Shown piece after piece: positions 43,065 to 55,412 of a stretch of 64,000 nucleotides of DNA. The stretch covers positions 1,321,990 to 1,385,989 of the forward strand of contig VZQC01005068.1 of the NCBI GenBank assembly GCA_009823505.1, given 5' to 3'. Within the stretch, counting starts at the first letter, position 1. Every line of letters begins with the position of its first letter. Below the pieces are notes generated by a model that worked only from the letters and a program-made list of their open reading frames with translations, was not told where the DNA came from and did no database searches. This DNA comes from Rhizomys pruinosus (taxonomy: Eukaryota; Chordata; Mammalia; Rodentia; Spalacidae). A program made the position numbers and the translations under genes.

Positions 43065-43744
43065 AATTTTTAAACATTTATCAGCTGCCCATTGAATTCA
43101 TAAGGACTTGAAAACAAATCAGGACCTCCTTCTGTGCTCTTCCATGTTCTCTCTGTCCAGGGAAGGTGAAGTTTTCCTTATTATTTGTGGATTCCATTTT
43201 TTAACACCAATTCTACTTGATGAAATTTGTCACCATCAGAATCAGTAATAGTGAATCTTGTCCAGTAATTCAGAGGCATGACCATTTCTTTTCTAAAGCA
43301 CCTCTAGGGCTGTGTTAAGGCATATTAAAAAGTACTTGGGGTTTCTTGGTGTTGGTACTTAGATAACTCTGGTTTCATTTTTCCCTTAATGGATCTAGTT
43401 CTTGATATTAAACATCTCTTGGAAGTCAGCAGGAAGCTTTTGTTAAATACATGTTCAGTGCTTTGTGACAGGCCTTCACCATTCATAAACTAGACATACC
43501 AGCAAGTCCTAGCCTTAAAATAGCTTTTACACAATTACATTTTTTTTTCTCTCCAAAGATTTAGAGTAGTGCAATGTTTTTAAAATAATTTTAGGAACAA
43601 TAAGAGATATAGTCCAATGAAAAAATTTAATCACAAAACTCAAACAAACCCAACTTAAATCACAATTGAAAAGAAAACTGGAAAATAGATATTGCAGCTG
43701 TCTGGCAGAGACAGTTATTCTTCTGCATGATTACAATCAAGTTT
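43065..43744. other. unassigned, probably unique sequence
   Basis: No repeat family or gene is recognised. Confidence 0.4.
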
Positions 43745-43760
43745 AAAAAATCCAATTATT

Positions 43761-43885
43761 GTGGCACACGCCTTTAATCCCAGCACTCGGGAGGAAGAGG
43801 CAGGTGGATCTCTGTGAGTTCAAGGCCAGCCTGGTCTACAGAGGGAGTTTCGGGCCAGCTGGGGCAACAGGGAGACTCTGCCTCA
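43761..43885 (+). mobile_element. B1 SINE, 5'-truncated by about 10 bases
   Basis: It starts at GTGGCACACGCCTTTAATCC and ends CTCTGCCTC plus tail. The perfect 17-bp flanking duplication AAAAAATCCAATTATTG lies at 43745-43761 and 43886-43902, so insertion is recent and the 5' truncation is original. Confidence 0.97.
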
Positions 43886-43914
43886 AAAAAATCCAATTAT
43901 TGCAAATTTTAGAG

Positions 43915-44260
43915 ATTATTATGGTTTGAGATGTGTCTTCCAAAGGTCCCTGTATTCCCATGCTTTGAGAGTTGGTGGCACTTTAAGGAAGTAGACTCAA
44001 GTGAGAAGGTCCTTAAGCCATCCTGCTGTGCCCCTGAAATGGATTTGGGGATCCTGGCCTTTCCTTTTTCTTCCTGGCTGGTGAGGTGAGCAGTTTTCTC
44101 CTACCATGTTCCCCTTCTATGATTCATTACCTCTCCACAGCCAAAGCCTTCATGCTGTTTGATCATGGCCTGGAACCTTTAGAACCTGGAACCAAAGCAT
44201 CTTTTCTCAGATAAGTTAGTTGTTTTAGTTATTTTGTTACAATAACATGAAGTTAACACA
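43915..44260 (+). mobile_element. MaLR-like LTR, old
   Basis: ATTATGGTTTGAGATGTGTC at the start, CTTCCTGGCTGGTGAGGTGA in the middle and GTTATTTTGTTACAATAACA near the end follow the MST/MaLR LTR layout. It is considerably diverged. Confidence 0.55.
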
Positions 44261-44387
44261 AAAGTTATACAATGCAGATCTTATAGCTGAAGCAATGGCA
44301 AGCATAAAATATTCCATTATTGTATTTAAACCTTCAAAACAGACCTGTACTATGGTATTTTCATATTATTCCCCATTAAAATTAGAC

Positions 44388-44545
44388 ACAGAGGCCAGAG
44401 AGATGGCTCAGTAGTTAAGAGCATATACTGCTCTTGAAAAGGACCCAAGTTTGGTTCCCAGCACCCAGTTGAGGGACTTATAACTCCAGCTTTAGTGGAT
44501 CCAAGCCTCTGGCTTCCTTGTGCAGATACCTTCTCCCTCCCACAC
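44388..44545 (+). mobile_element. B2 SINE, partial
   Basis: Head CCAGAGAGATGGCTCAGTAG and TTGGTTCCCAGCACCCAG, then a diverged middle. It lacks a clear A-rich tail. Confidence 0.85.
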
Positions 44546-44949
44546 ACACCAGTTGGTAACACATTGCAGCTGACGATCCTTTATGGTTGATGTTCTGCCT
44601 CTCAAGAGCACCTGCAGGGCACATGAGTTTAGAAATGTAACATCATTTGCTGGTGCAAACCTATCAGGTAGGGTGGGCTATGGAGTTCCTAGTCCGAGTG
44701 GCAGCTTTTTGTCCCCTGAGTTATATGAGGGAGGATTGTGGTGTACAGTAGTAGTAAAATCTTTGCACAGTAGTAGTAAAATGTTACGTGAAAGGAATCT
44801 TCTCAGGCTGTTTTGAACCATTCCTGATCTTTAGGCCTTTCCAACAATTCCCAGCACTAAACCATTCCTAGATATAATACTGCTAGGATGGTTTCCAGTA
44901 TCTGCAGTTACATCCTGACTTTCACACTTCTTTTAGATTATTTCCTTTA
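44546..44949. other. unassigned sequence
   Basis: No gene is recognised. A short duplication CACAGTAGTAGTAAAAT-like lies at 44740-44783. Confidence 0.4.
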
Positions 44950-45119
44950 GCCAGATGTGGTTGTCCACATCTTTAATCCCAGCACTTTGGAGGAAGAGGC
45001 AAGTGGATCTGTGTGAGATCCAGGCTAGCCTTGTCTATATCGTAAGTTCCAGGCCAGTTAGGGAAACCCTGACTCAGAAGGACCACCACCACCACCACCA
45101 CCACCACCACCACCACCAC
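44950..45119 (+). mobile_element. B1 SINE followed by (CCA)n
   Basis: Diverged B1 (GCCAGATGTGGTTGTCCACA to CCCTGACTCAGAAGG). Its tail has become a (CCA)n array at about 45081-45119. Confidence 0.93.
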
Positions 45120-45655
45120 AACGACAACAAAATTAGAATGTCTTCTTCATTCTCATAGACCAAAAGATTTGAGATAATTTGGAGTTAATAACTTTTTCTC
45201 AAATAGATATTAAATTAACAGAAATGTCTTTTTCTTTCTCGATCATGTGAGCATCAAAATAAATCTCCCTCCCTAGGAAACAAACTTAACATGAAAAGAA
45301 TTCAGAGTAGCAAAGGTCCTGAAGTTTGGTTTTGTAAATAACTTTTTCTTTTCTTGGTCTTCAAGCCTGTTACTTGTGTTTGCAAGAAAAATTTATCTAT
45401 AATGTGAAGGGTTAACATTTGGCTAGGGATAAATTACTTTCATAAGACCTGCTGTAGGTTGGGAAAGATAAACAGAAGACTTATTGTTCATTGAAATAAG
45501 GTAAAATATTTAACTACATTATTGGCCATGGAATTTTACCTGGGTGCTTGCAATGACTTAACAGTGTTACTTAGTATATGTTATGGTAGAATTATGACAG
45601 GTCAACATGTACTCAACTTTGTAAAGAAATACGCTATTTCTAATATCTATCATAT
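45120..45655. other. unassigned AT-rich sequence
   Basis: No element or gene is recognised. Confidence 0.4.
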
Positions 45656-45657
45656 AT

Positions 45658-45712
<55 letters not shown>

Positions 45713-45730
45713 CCTCCCTCCCTCCCTCCA
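45656..45730. repeat. (TC)n and (CCCT)n tract
   Basis: A TC run at 45659-45704 passes into TCTCCC and CCTC units. It borders a degraded B1-like SINE. Confidence 0.96.
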
Positions 45731-45840
45731 GACTCTCTGGATGGCCTGAAGCTTGCCATGCAGACCAGACTAATCTTTTGTAACACCTTCTTGCCTCTGC
45801 TTCTAGAGTGCTAGGATTATAGGCATGTACCAATCATCCT
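45731..45840 (-). mobile_element. B1-like SINE, degraded
   Basis: GCCATGCAGACCAGACTAAT, TTGCCTCTGCTTCTAGAGTG and GGATTATAGGCATGTACC on plus fit a strongly diverged B1 or the B1 half of a B4. Confidence 0.65.
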
Positions 45841-45911
45841 TTCCTATTATTTTCATTTGAATATTTGAATGGCTGAAATCCAGTATAGAGTAACCATGAA
45901 TTGTTTTGATT

Positions 45912-46051
45912 TAATTCTAGCACTTGGGAGGCAGAGGCAGGTGGATCTTTGTGAGTTCAAGGCCAGCCTGGTCTACAGAGTGAGTTCCAGGACAGCTGGG
46001 AGCTACAGGGAGACCCTGTCTCAGAAAGACCAAAAAAAAAAAAAAAAAAAA
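45912..46051 (+). mobile_element. B1 SINE, 5'-truncated
   Basis: It starts at TAATTCTAGCACTTGGGAGG and then follows consensus to CTGTCTCAGAAAGACC and a pure A-tail of about 19. Confidence 0.95.
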
Positions 46052-46143
46052 GAATTATGATAACAATTAATCAACTGAATATTGGCCTCCAGCTGTATTG
46101 TTCTATTTCAACATACCAGTTGATTTAAAAAAGTTAGTATCAG

Positions 46144-46297
46144 GGACCCGGGGTGGTGGCACACACCTTTAATCCCACCACTCAGGAGGCAGAGGCAGGC
46201 CAATCTCTGTGAGTTCAAGTCCAGCCTGGTCTAGATAGAGAGTTCCAGGACAGCTGGGGCTGCAGGGAGACCCTGTCTTAAAAAGACCAAAAAAAAG
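46144..46297 (+). mobile_element. B1 SINE
   Basis: Full-length B1. The flanking duplication AAAAAAGTTAGTATCA lies before it (ending 46143) and again after the A-tail. Confidence 0.96.
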
Positions 46298-46479
46298 TTA
46301 GTATCACTTTTATAAATGGCACCATTAATCTTTATTGAGTATTGCAGACTTTTTATGCCTTATTATATGTGTCTTTCTTATATCAACATTGCTTTTATAG
46401 AGGCTTAAGGTTGAGTTGTATTAAAAGAGTTGACTATCCTTTGAAGGAACTGAGATCTCAGCTGTCCTTTTTCTTTTTC

Positions 46480-46627
46480 TTTTCTTTTTTTTTTTGAGAC
46501 AGGGTCTCCCTGTAGTCCCAGCTGTCCTGGAACTCACTCTGTAGACCAGGCTGGCCTTGAACTCACAAAGATCCACGCCCCTGCCTCCCAAGTGCTAGGA
46601 TTAAAGGCGTGCGCCACCACACTCAGC
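46480..46627 (-). mobile_element. B1 SINE
   Basis: Full-length minus-strand B1. Flanks GCTGTCCTTTTTC and GCTGCCCTTTTTC form a target duplication with one mismatch. Confidence 0.95.
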
Positions 46628-46982
46628 ATGCTGCCCTTTTTCAGTTGTAATATCCTTTCAAACTTCCAAGATTGCTTTATCTATATTAGGTTAAGATAAG
46701 GACATCTTTATGATCTCAGTTAGGGGAGTCATGGGGGATATCACACTTCTTCCTTCCTTTCCATTCCCATTTCTGTTTCATATTTGAATGATTCTATGTA
46801 GTTCTAGGTTTTATGAGAGTACTTTCGACATTTTTATTTTTTTCCTTGACTAATTGAAGTTTGTCATCAGTACTCCCACACAGATTCACAGGTCTACAGA
46901 AAGTAAGGACCCTGAGTTCCTTCTTTGCTTTATCCTTATCTTTCTTTCAATACCCGCAATCCACAAAGAGATGTAGTGTTAG

Positions 46983-47023
<41 letters not shown>

Positions 47024-47380
47024 ACACACATCCTGTTGCTTAAGATGGTTTACATACCATGTGCATATACATTTATTGCTAAAATAATTGGTAAATTCTG
47101 TCACCTTTTACTATATAGGAATTTCTATTGTGAATTTTCTTTTATTACTATTTTGGATTTTAAAGAGCTAATAATGGGAAGTTTTGGGAATAGGCATACT
47201 GGGAGTTCTTTGGTCAATGGAGGCATGCTTTTCCCGGAGGTGCTGGCACCCTTATGCCTTCCTCTCTCTTTTCTGCTTCCTGGTCATGAGGCGAGTTGTG
47301 ATCTACTGCTTGCTCTGACTATGATCTGCTGCCTTGCCATAGGGCAAAAGTAATGGAACCAACTGAACTGACACTTAAGC
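46628..47380. other. unassigned sequence with a (CA)n
   Basis: A CA tract lies at 46984-47031. The 142-codon plus frame at 46925-47353 reads through that tract and has no recognisable domain. Confidence 0.4.
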
Positions 47381-47390
47381 CTGTGAACCA

Positions 47391-47610
47391 GGGGCTGGAG
47401 AGATGGCTCAGCAGTTAAGAACACCGACTGCTTTTGCAGAGGACCCGGGTTTGACTCCCAGCACCCACATGGCAGCTAAGAACTGCCTTTAACTCCAGTT
47501 CCAGAGTAATCTGACACCCTCTTCTGACCTCCGCAGCATTGCATGGCATGGGTGCACCAACCTACATGCAAACAGTACACTCATATACATAAAAATAGAA
47601 TAAAAAAAGA
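47391..47610 (+). mobile_element. B2 SINE
   Basis: Complete B2 without the 17-bp duplication. The flanking duplication CTGTGAACCA lies at 47381-47390 and 47611-47620. Confidence 0.97.
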
Positions 47611-47620
47611 CTGTGAACCA

Positions 47621-48605
47621 AAATAAAACGTCTTTATAAAATCTTTTCATGTTAATTGTAGTGTTGGAAAGTCAATACACACACACCCCAGAAGAATATA
47701 GCTTGACAGTGCTAATAGAATATAAAGTAAAGTAAAAAGTGATTGAGTAACCATTCTATCATTGCTTAAATGATTTAACAAAACACATGGGATCAAGTAG
47801 CCTTTTTGATTATTCATAAATATAAGACTATGACACACACAGCTAGAGGAAACCAACACAATAACATAACCAATAATTCTTTTAGGAAACAAAGCTAAAT
47901 TAAACCTGTCTTTATTTGTTTTACCAAATCTCTCAAAGTGAAAATGATCCTTATCAAAACATCATTGAATTCTCTTCTTCCAGAGCCTATGGAGGCATTT
48001 GGGACCTCTTAGTCTGAGAGTGAATCAAATAGGTTTCTGACCCAATAAGAACAATGTCAGTCACAGCAGTCACATAACCACAGAGCGATTTAAAGTGCTG
48101 TCTCAGCAAAGAGCCCAGTTGGTGAGGCAAGTTTTCTCTGGTGGCTTTGCTTGAGTTTGTGGCTTTTCTTCCTAGAGGGCAGAAGGCTTTTCTGGGCTGC
48201 TTCTTCACAGAGAAACAGGACTCTATGTATCCTCTTCATGACTTCTTCTCTAGTATGTTTTGCACTGTAGTCTAATGGGAAAGGATGAATAAAATAATAT
48301 TTTCATGAGCAAAACATCACATGAAAAATAAAAACAAGTAGCTGCAAAACAGAGATCTGATCATCGTGGTCCAAATAGAAAGAAGTTCATCTTTTTCTTA
48401 ATTTTACAAATGGGCAATAATCTACTTGTAAGATATCTGAACAGATCATTGCCTCATCTCTTTTATTTCATTCTTTCCCTTCCTCCCTCCCTCTTACCCT
48501 TCCTTTTCATTTTCCAGTGATGTGATGGTGCCCAGACCCCAAAATCTTAAAAAAAGAAGTTATGATTTTTAAAATTATTTTTAAAGTTCAAAAAAAATAT
48601 GTACT
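47621..48605. other. unassigned, probably unique sequence
   Basis: I recognise no element or gene. Confidence 0.4.
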
Positions 48606-48610
48606 TGAGG

Positions 48611-48751
48611 GCTGGGTGTGGTGGTGCATGCCATTAATTCCAGCAGAGGCAGAGGCAGGTGGATCTCTGTGAGTTCAACACCAGCTTGTTCTACATAGAG
48701 AGTTCTAGGACAGCTGGGGCTACAGGGAGACCCTGTCTCAAAAACACCAAA
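48611..48751 (+). mobile_element. B1 SINE
   Basis: B1 with a small deletion after TTAATTCCAGCA. The end CTGTCTCAAAAACACC is intact. Confidence 0.94.
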
Positions 48752-48754
48752 AAA

Positions 48755-48975
48755 TATATATTTATTATGTTTATTTTCTATGTATGAGTATTTGCCTCAT
48801 GTACGTATGTGCACCATGTGCATAAAATGCCTGCAGAGGTCAGAAGCGTACATCAGATTTTCTCGAACTAGAGTTATGGGCAGTTGTTAGTTGCCACATG
48901 GGTGCTGGGAGCCAAATCCTGGTCTTCTGCAAGAGCAACACCTGCTTTTAACTGCTGAGCTGTCTTTCCAGCTCC
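48755..48975 (-). mobile_element. B2 SINE, diverged
   Basis: Minus-strand B2. TGCCTGCAGAGGTCAGAAGC, GCCACATGGGTGCTGGGAGC and AACTGCTGAGCTGTCTTTCC are visible on plus. Confidence 0.9.
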
Positions 48976-48989
48976 CTTTTAATAAAAAA

Positions 48990-49171
48990 TGGTTTTAAAA
49001 TGTTTACGTGTATGAATTTTTGCCTACATATATGTATATGTACTATATTTATGACTGGTACCTGAGGCATCCAGGAGAGGGTGTTAGATCCCTTGGAACT
49101 GGGGTTACAGATGGTTGTGTGCTACCATGTCGATATAAATGCTCTTAACTGCTGAGCCATCTCTCAACCCC
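48990..49171 (-). mobile_element. B2 SINE, internally deleted
   Basis: Minus-strand B2 missing part of its head. CTTGGAACTGGGGTTACAGA runs to CTCTTAACTGCTGAGCCATC. It lies directly beside the preceding B2 in the same orientation. Confidence 0.85.
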
Positions 49172-51800
49172 AAAGAAGTTTTTAGATTGGACTACATGAG
49201 TTTATTGGCATTTGTCTATTATTTAAGGGAACAAAAAGTCTAATGGCATATCTTCCTTCAGTAAGAACTCTTATATGCACAGAGTGTGTGTAGTAACAAA
49301 GCAAGAAAAAAAATGTCCAATAGCACCATCATCTCAGTTGATAATACTAAACACACAAAGTAATACTAAAGTGTATAGTAAAACAGACTTTTTCACTGCT
49401 TTAGTGGAAGTAGAAATAACATTTTTCCTTCAAAGAACTGGAAAGTTTAGAGTGACAAGTAAGTTCGTTGTGCCGTTTACTTATTCATTGTCTCTGAATC
49501 ATGTTGTGAGTGATGACTGCTGGGCTAACACTCTGCTAACCCTGTGGGAATATAGAAATGTGTTGATTTCTCTGTGCCTGTGACAGTCAAGTTGAGGGGC
49601 ATGAGACAGAAATCCACAGAAAACCTGAGAAAGATTCTAAGGCAAGTGTTTGGGGGTCAAGAGCAGAGTAGGCTCCTAGGTATGTTAGCAATTCAAAGAA
49701 AGAGGAAGGTCCCAGGAGCACAAGTGATGGGGTCTGGCAAAGTTTCTTGGGAAACTCCAAGGAGGAACAAATTTTAAGCAGTGAGCTTGTATCAGGCACT
49801 GCATTTGGTGCTAAGCACAGGTAGGGAACTGAGAACAGATAGCATATGCTGGGCTTGTCTTTAGTTAACACACTGATGTTTCCATTTGCTGCGTTCTTCC
49901 CCAAAGACTTCTTATCCATGATGTTCCCATGCATGCTGATTTATGACTTTAGAATAGTTAGGTTTCCTTAGGACCTGTCTCATTGAATTCTTCTTAATTA
50001 CATAATCGATCTACTTCCTTGTCAATAACTTTCTGGAGTGCAAAGAAAAAACAAAACAAAAAATTAATTGATTTAGCAAATTATTTTTTTAAGAATTTTC
50101 AGAATATGTAGACAATAATATTGAAAGTGCCCAAGAAGCCACTATACTTTTCTTAATGCACCTAATACTTGTGATTTTCAAGAGAAAACTGTTTTGTCCC
50201 CCTAGACCTCATTATCCAAGAGAGAAATTATATGCCTTAGTCATTTGACTATTGGATAAAGGTCTAACTCACAGAACATAATAAAGCAATGTAATAAATC
50301 AAGGAGGATTTTAGAGCTTTGTTTTGCATTGAAGAGGGACTATGAATAGGTTTAGGCAAGGACTTTCTCTGCTAGACTTTTAAAAAATGAATAATAGGAC
50401 TTCCTTGTAGTGCATCATGAATACAAATTATGAAGAAATGCTAGAAGAGGCCAAAAGTAAGATGCATTTGAATTTTAGTATTATCTTCCAAAATATATGA
50501 CTTCCTGTGACACACAGTGCAAACTGTGTTGCCAGGTTCTTATTGCAGTTGTCTTCCAATGCACAAATCATCACTTGATATTTAGAGAGAGGTACAAATT
50601 AATAATAATATCTGACTGTCTTTAAAAGTGAGAGAACTCATTCACTAGTATGATTAGGAGCAGTCAGGCAAGGGGTCAGGTTTTATTTCTTAGTGTAAAT
50701 TTTGTGCATCATTCCAGCTCTCAGGTGTTTTATTCTTGTCCCATATTCAAAATTAATTTCCATTTATTGTCTCTAACAGAGCTGTAATGGAGATGATTTA
50801 ATCAGGGAACTTGGTGTTACTTGTGAATCATTGATATACTTACTGGCCAGTGACTTGCTCTCTGCTGTGGATGAAAGTTCTGAGCATTGAATTCTCTCCA
50901 TCACTTCCCCTCTATTTCCACTTTCAGGTTTGTTTCAGCCTCAATTCTTCCTATCTTTAACAGAGGACATGCTAAACTTTGGAGCATCTGCTGCTCTAGG
51001 AGGCTTATTTGAACATGTATATCCACCTACAAGAACCAAAGTATTGCTGAATCTGGCACGTTTTATGCTTTCCTGTCCTTCTCAGTGATAAATGCATATA
51101 AATACACTCTTGCAGATTGCAAGTCTTTAGAGGGCAGAGACTGTGTCTTACCTTCCCCCAACCACTTCCCATCTTTTATTACCGATGAGACTATTGTTCC
51201 TTCTACCCTTTTCCAAAACCACCTTAGTAATTCTGAAACTGTAGATTATTCTTAATATTTTTTGCTAAGCTCTGGGTATATTTATTTCAAAATTTTCCTA
51301 ACTATATAGAGAAAAATCCATGCCAATGAATTTACTAATACATCTATATTCTTTGGTTTATTCATTGTGTATTTTCATTTTGTAGACATTTTTTCCCCTC
51401 ATGGGGAAAGAAAAACTAAAGAAGGATAAAGCTGAGGAATAGTATACTCAGCAGCTGTAGGCTGCCCTGAACCTTTGTGGATAAGATTTTGCAGACATGT
51501 CAGATAGAATCCTGAGAGAGCAATTGCAGGGCAGAGAGGAAACAATGAATCTAATGCAGCTGAACGGAGAAATATTTATCCATAAAGACATATGTTGGGG
51601 TAGGGGGAAAGGAAGTTAAGGGGCCAGAGGCTTCCTGGGAAGATAAATTGTTGGGAAATTTGACATGTAGAGTCCAGTCAAAGGCATTGTATTGTGTCCT
51701 CTGGGGAAGGAGAGGCCTCAGGTTCGGTTCATTTGTTTTGGACTAATAACAAAAAAGCTCTTGGCAGAACCCTGTGATTTTAAGTGTGGAGAAAACAATC
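49172..51800. other. unique sequence
   Basis: About 2.6 kb without a SINE or recognisable L1. The open frames at 49275-49583 (plus) and 49587-49934 (minus) show no domain or family resemblance and are probably chance. Confidence 0.4.
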
Positions 51801-51802
51801 CA

Positions 51803-51965
51803 TAGCTGGGCATGGTGTTGCACGCCTTTAATCCTAGCACTTGGGAGGCAGAGGCAGGTGGATCTTTGTGAGTTCAAGGCCAGCCTGGTGTATAGAGTGA
51901 GTTCCAGGACAGCTGGGGCTACAGGGAAACCTTGTCTCGAAAGAACAACAACAAAAAAAAGACAG
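51803..51965 (+). mobile_element. B1 SINE
   Basis: Near-consensus B1 with an AACAACAACAAAA-type tail. An imperfect flanking duplication AATCCAT is present on both sides. Confidence 0.95.
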
Positions 51966-53275
51966 AAAAAAAATCCATGTAGGGAAAAGCAGCCTAAAGA
52001 GTGTCAAATTACAAATCGATGAGGGGCTTGAAAGATTAAAGTTTGTGTTGTTAGTCTATTTTTAATCCTTTCTTTTATAAAGCTGGGGGGCAAGAAGGTC
52101 ATATAAAGTTTAGCTTGCTTTTTGTAAGATAATCTAAAAGCACCTTTTCTACCTTCTGCTCTCAGATCTGGAAGCAAAAAAGAAAGTGTCCTGATCACAG
52201 TTTCTTGAAGTATAATTACTTTGTCAAAGGAAATATAATTAGAACTGATATTTTAAAATGCACCATAATTATATTTAAGGATTTGATAATTTGTTCACGT
52301 ATGAAATGTTCTGTTAATTTAGCAACAAGCAACAGTACTGAAGTCAGGAAATGATCTGACAGTTTTTCTCTTTCCTGTTTTAAAAATACCGTCTATTCTC
52401 CCTTTTTGCCTATTCAAGGAGTCAGTTTTAACAGTGGCTTGGATTAAATGCTTGGCACAGCCTTATGAGCATCAGTGCCATTCATCTCCTCTGTTCACTG
52501 CACTTTTTCACATCTCACACCATCACAGCAACAGAATTAGCACAGAAGTACCTCTGGATTCCAACTCACTTCTCCAGGTCTTTTCATTCCTCACCTCAAT
52601 CAGCAGGAAATTTTCCTCAGACCTCTCCCTGGAAATCCCCTCCTTCCTTCTACTATTCTAATTTCTCAGTTTCAAAGGAATCTTTCATTTGACACTCGTT
52701 TGATAGTTTGAATGCTCCAATGAATAGCTATTTCTTGTCATGTTACTCACGTGCAGATTTGGATCAATAAAACTTTTTGGAATATAATGTTTTTTAGACT
52801 TTAAAGTCAATAATTTTTTCATGAACCATGGTACTGCTTAAAATATCAGAGAGATTAAAAAAAAACATGTTTAAAGCTGACTAGAAAACAAACTCACTTA
52901 ATTGGTGATAGTTCATAACATCCAAGTGTAGAATTTTCAAAGCTAAAAGAAATATATGGAGGTTTTTTTCTATTATGTATGCTCCTTCTTCATGTCCTGC
53001 CTTCTGTTACCTTGGCAATGAAGCATTGGGTCTGCTGTGTGCTGTTCTGAACCACGTGATTTAGCTCGACCAAACTTCACTTTTCCTAATATGTAAAGTT
53101 TTAATCTTGTTTTTTTGTTGTTAAGTATTTATAGTCATTCTTCATTTCTGTTACTGTGCTAGATCAATTCTTTCTAGCACATCAGGAGTTATATTCTTTT
53201 GGAACTAAAGTATTTTCTCTGAGAATTCAAATTTTGATAAATTGACATTGACTCTACTTAAAGATCATCAAAATT
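51966..53275. other. unique sequence
   Basis: No repeat family or gene is recognised. Confidence 0.4.
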
Positions 53276-53279
53276 TCAG

Positions 53280-53437
53280 CCGGGCGTGGTAGCACACACC
53301 TTAAATCCTAGCACTTGGGAGGCAGAAACAGGTGGATCTTTGTGAGTTCAAGGCCAGCCTGGTCTACAGAGTGAGTTCCAGGACAGCTGGGGCTACAGGG
53401 AGACCCTGTCTTGAAAAGACAAAAAAAAAAAAAAAAA
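53280..53437 (+). mobile_element. B1 SINE
   Basis: Near-consensus B1 (GCCGGGCGTGGTAGCACACA) with a pure A-tail. Flanks ATCATCAAAATTTC and ATCATCAACATTTC form the target duplication. Confidence 0.96.
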
Positions 53438-53454
53438 TCATCAACATTTCTTTT

Positions 53455-53676
53455 CTTTTTTTTTGAGATAAGGCCTCCCTGTAGCCCCAGCTGGCCTAGA
53501 ACTCAGGCTGGACTTGAACTTACAGAGATCTGCCTCCTGAGTGCTAGGATTAAAGGTGTACGCTACCACACCTTTAAAGATGGGTTCTTATCTGCCACAT
53601 GGGTGCTGGGAATTGAACCCAGGTCCTCTGCAAGAGCAGTCAGTGCTCTTAACCACTGAGCCATCTCTCCAGCCCA
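53455..53676 (-). mobile_element. B2-B1 composite SINE, second copy
   Basis: Read on minus, 53676-53575 is a B2 5' half ending in a CATGGCAGATAAGAACCC-like stretch. It joins via CTTTAAA to a B1 body with internal deletions (53574-53455) and an A-rich tail. The join resembles that at 6832 (TAAG, CTTTAA, GTGTGG), with a few B2 bases more. No convincing target duplication is visible. Confidence 0.7.
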
Positions 53677-54448
53677 GAAATTTCATGTCACTTCTTCATA
53701 TTTTCTCCTTCCTTTTAACAAATCTCTAATTGAAATAAATTCAGCAAAAGTTACTTTCCACTTTTATACTTGAAGTGAAAATGCACAAAGGAATTATTTG
53801 GACAAAATGCATTTTCTCATTATTGAATTTGATTTTTTGCTCTAAATTACTATTTGAGATCAGACTAACTGGAAGACACAAAAATACACTTGGAGAATAT
53901 AAACATCAGTCTTTTATTCTATCTAGGCCTTTTTTTCACAAGGTCTGATATTGATTTGCAAAAATACAAAGGATAGAAAAATAATAATAATCAATTTAGA
54001 TAATGTACATAACTGAACAGAAGAAAGAAAGCCAATGTTGAGTTGGAAGGCAATACTGAATTCTTACTTGTGATATACATCTTATAGTATGAAAGCCAGG
54101 CCTTCTCTGATGTTTTATTTTATCTGAAGCATTGACATTTAAGCAATTTACATTTTTATTCCTCATATCCCTTCTTTAGGTCAATAAAACCTAAATTGTG
54201 AAATAATGTAACTTTTTTGCCAAATATGAATAACAAAAATATTTTTTAATCTTATTGGATGATGTTAGATTTTTCAGGTACTATTTTACTTATTTTGATC
54301 TGATTTCTAAATATAATTATTAAAGCCAGGTAAAACTGTAGGTACTAGACTCTGATTTATTTTAATTATTTTATGATAAAAGTTCTTGATTGGCATAAAA
54401 AGTGAATTTTGGTATTTTTAATTGACCACAGTTCTTTCATTAGGTATT
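53677..54448. other. unique AT-rich sequence
   Basis: No repeat family or gene is recognised. Confidence 0.4.
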
Positions 54449-54449
54449 G

Positions 54450-54612
54450 AAGCATAGTATGGTGGCACATGTCTTTAATCTCAGCACTGAGGAGGCAGAG
54501 ACGGGGGATCTTTGTGAGACTGAGGCCAGCCTAGACTACATAGTGAGTTTTAGGACAGTGAGGGATACAGGGTGACCCTGCTTCAACCAAAACCAAGCCA
54601 AACCAAAAATCA
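54450..54612 (+). mobile_element. B1 SINE, diverged
   Basis: TATGGTGGCACATGTCTTTA to GTGACCCTGCTTCAACC, with a CCAAAACCAAGCC tail. Flanks TTCATTAGGTATTGAA and ATCATTAGACATTGAA are an aged duplication. Confidence 0.92.
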
Positions 54613-54657
54613 TTAGACATTGAAAAGTGTCATTGGAAGTATATGAAAATACTTTCT

Positions 54658-54886
54658 GGGGCTGGAGAGATAGCCTAGCAGTTAAGAGCACTGACTGCTC
54701 TTGCAGAAGACCTGGGTTCGATCCCCAGCACCCACATGGCAGCTGAGAACTGTCTGTAACTGCAATTCCAGGAGAACTCCAGTTCCAGGGGAATCCGACA
54801 CCCTCTTCTGACCGCCGGGGCATTGCACGACACGGGTGCACAAACCTCCATGCAGACAATACATTCACACACATAAATAATAAAAA
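54658..54886 (+). mobile_element. B2 SINE, young subfamily
   Basis: Full-length B2 with the 17-bp duplication and CpG-containing GCATTGCACGACACGGGTGC. The flanking duplication AAAATACTTTCT lies on both sides. Three overlapping minus frames here are SINE shadows. Confidence 0.97.
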
Positions 54887-54899
54887 AAAAATACTTTCT

Positions 54900-55244
54900 T
54901 ATGAAATGAGTTCTCAAGTGAAGCAGACCTATTGAATCATCCATGGATATTAAATAGGCTCTATTAAATAGGACAAAATAATGTGGTTGTTTAGATACAA
55001 TCTTTTTTTTTGTTGCGGGAGAGTTAAAAATTATAATAGGGGTGGGTTTGATCCAGTAACTCAGCTTTGGCCACAGTGACAGTGATTTCATCTGTGGAGT
55101 TGTAGAGTCATAAAGGATTAAAAACAAAGAAGCAAAGAAGGCCTCATATTTAATTATTCTGACCATTGACAGAACTTCCATGATTGACTCCTGACTGTCA
55201 GTTTTGTCAAACTAGAAAATACTCAATTTTAAAATAAACTTTTT
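54900..55244. other. unassigned sequence
   Basis: I recognise no element or gene. Confidence 0.4.
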
Positions 55245-55345
55245 TATTTATTTGTTTACTTATTTTTTGAATTTTTGCAAATTTTATACAATGTACTTTG
55301 CAGTTAGATCCCTTCCCGCATCTGCACCACCTACTCAGTTTCATG
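55245..55345 (-). mobile_element. L1 3' terminus, antisense
   Basis: TTTTGCAAATTTTATACAAT is followed by C-rich 3' UTR. The same start is at 62806. It probably belongs with 56265-57345, separated by inserted or expanded sequence. Confidence 0.6.
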
Positions 55346-55376
55346 TATTCTATATGTTTGTGTGTGCATGTGCGTG

Positions 55377-55412
<36 letters not shown>

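Noticed and set aside
46925..47353. 142-codon plus frame with a His/Thr repeat
   Set aside because: It depends on reading through a CA microsatellite, with no domain on either side.
54675..55181. 168-codon minus frame
   Set aside because: Its C-terminal part is a B2 read antisense, and the rest is AT-rich DNA with no domain.
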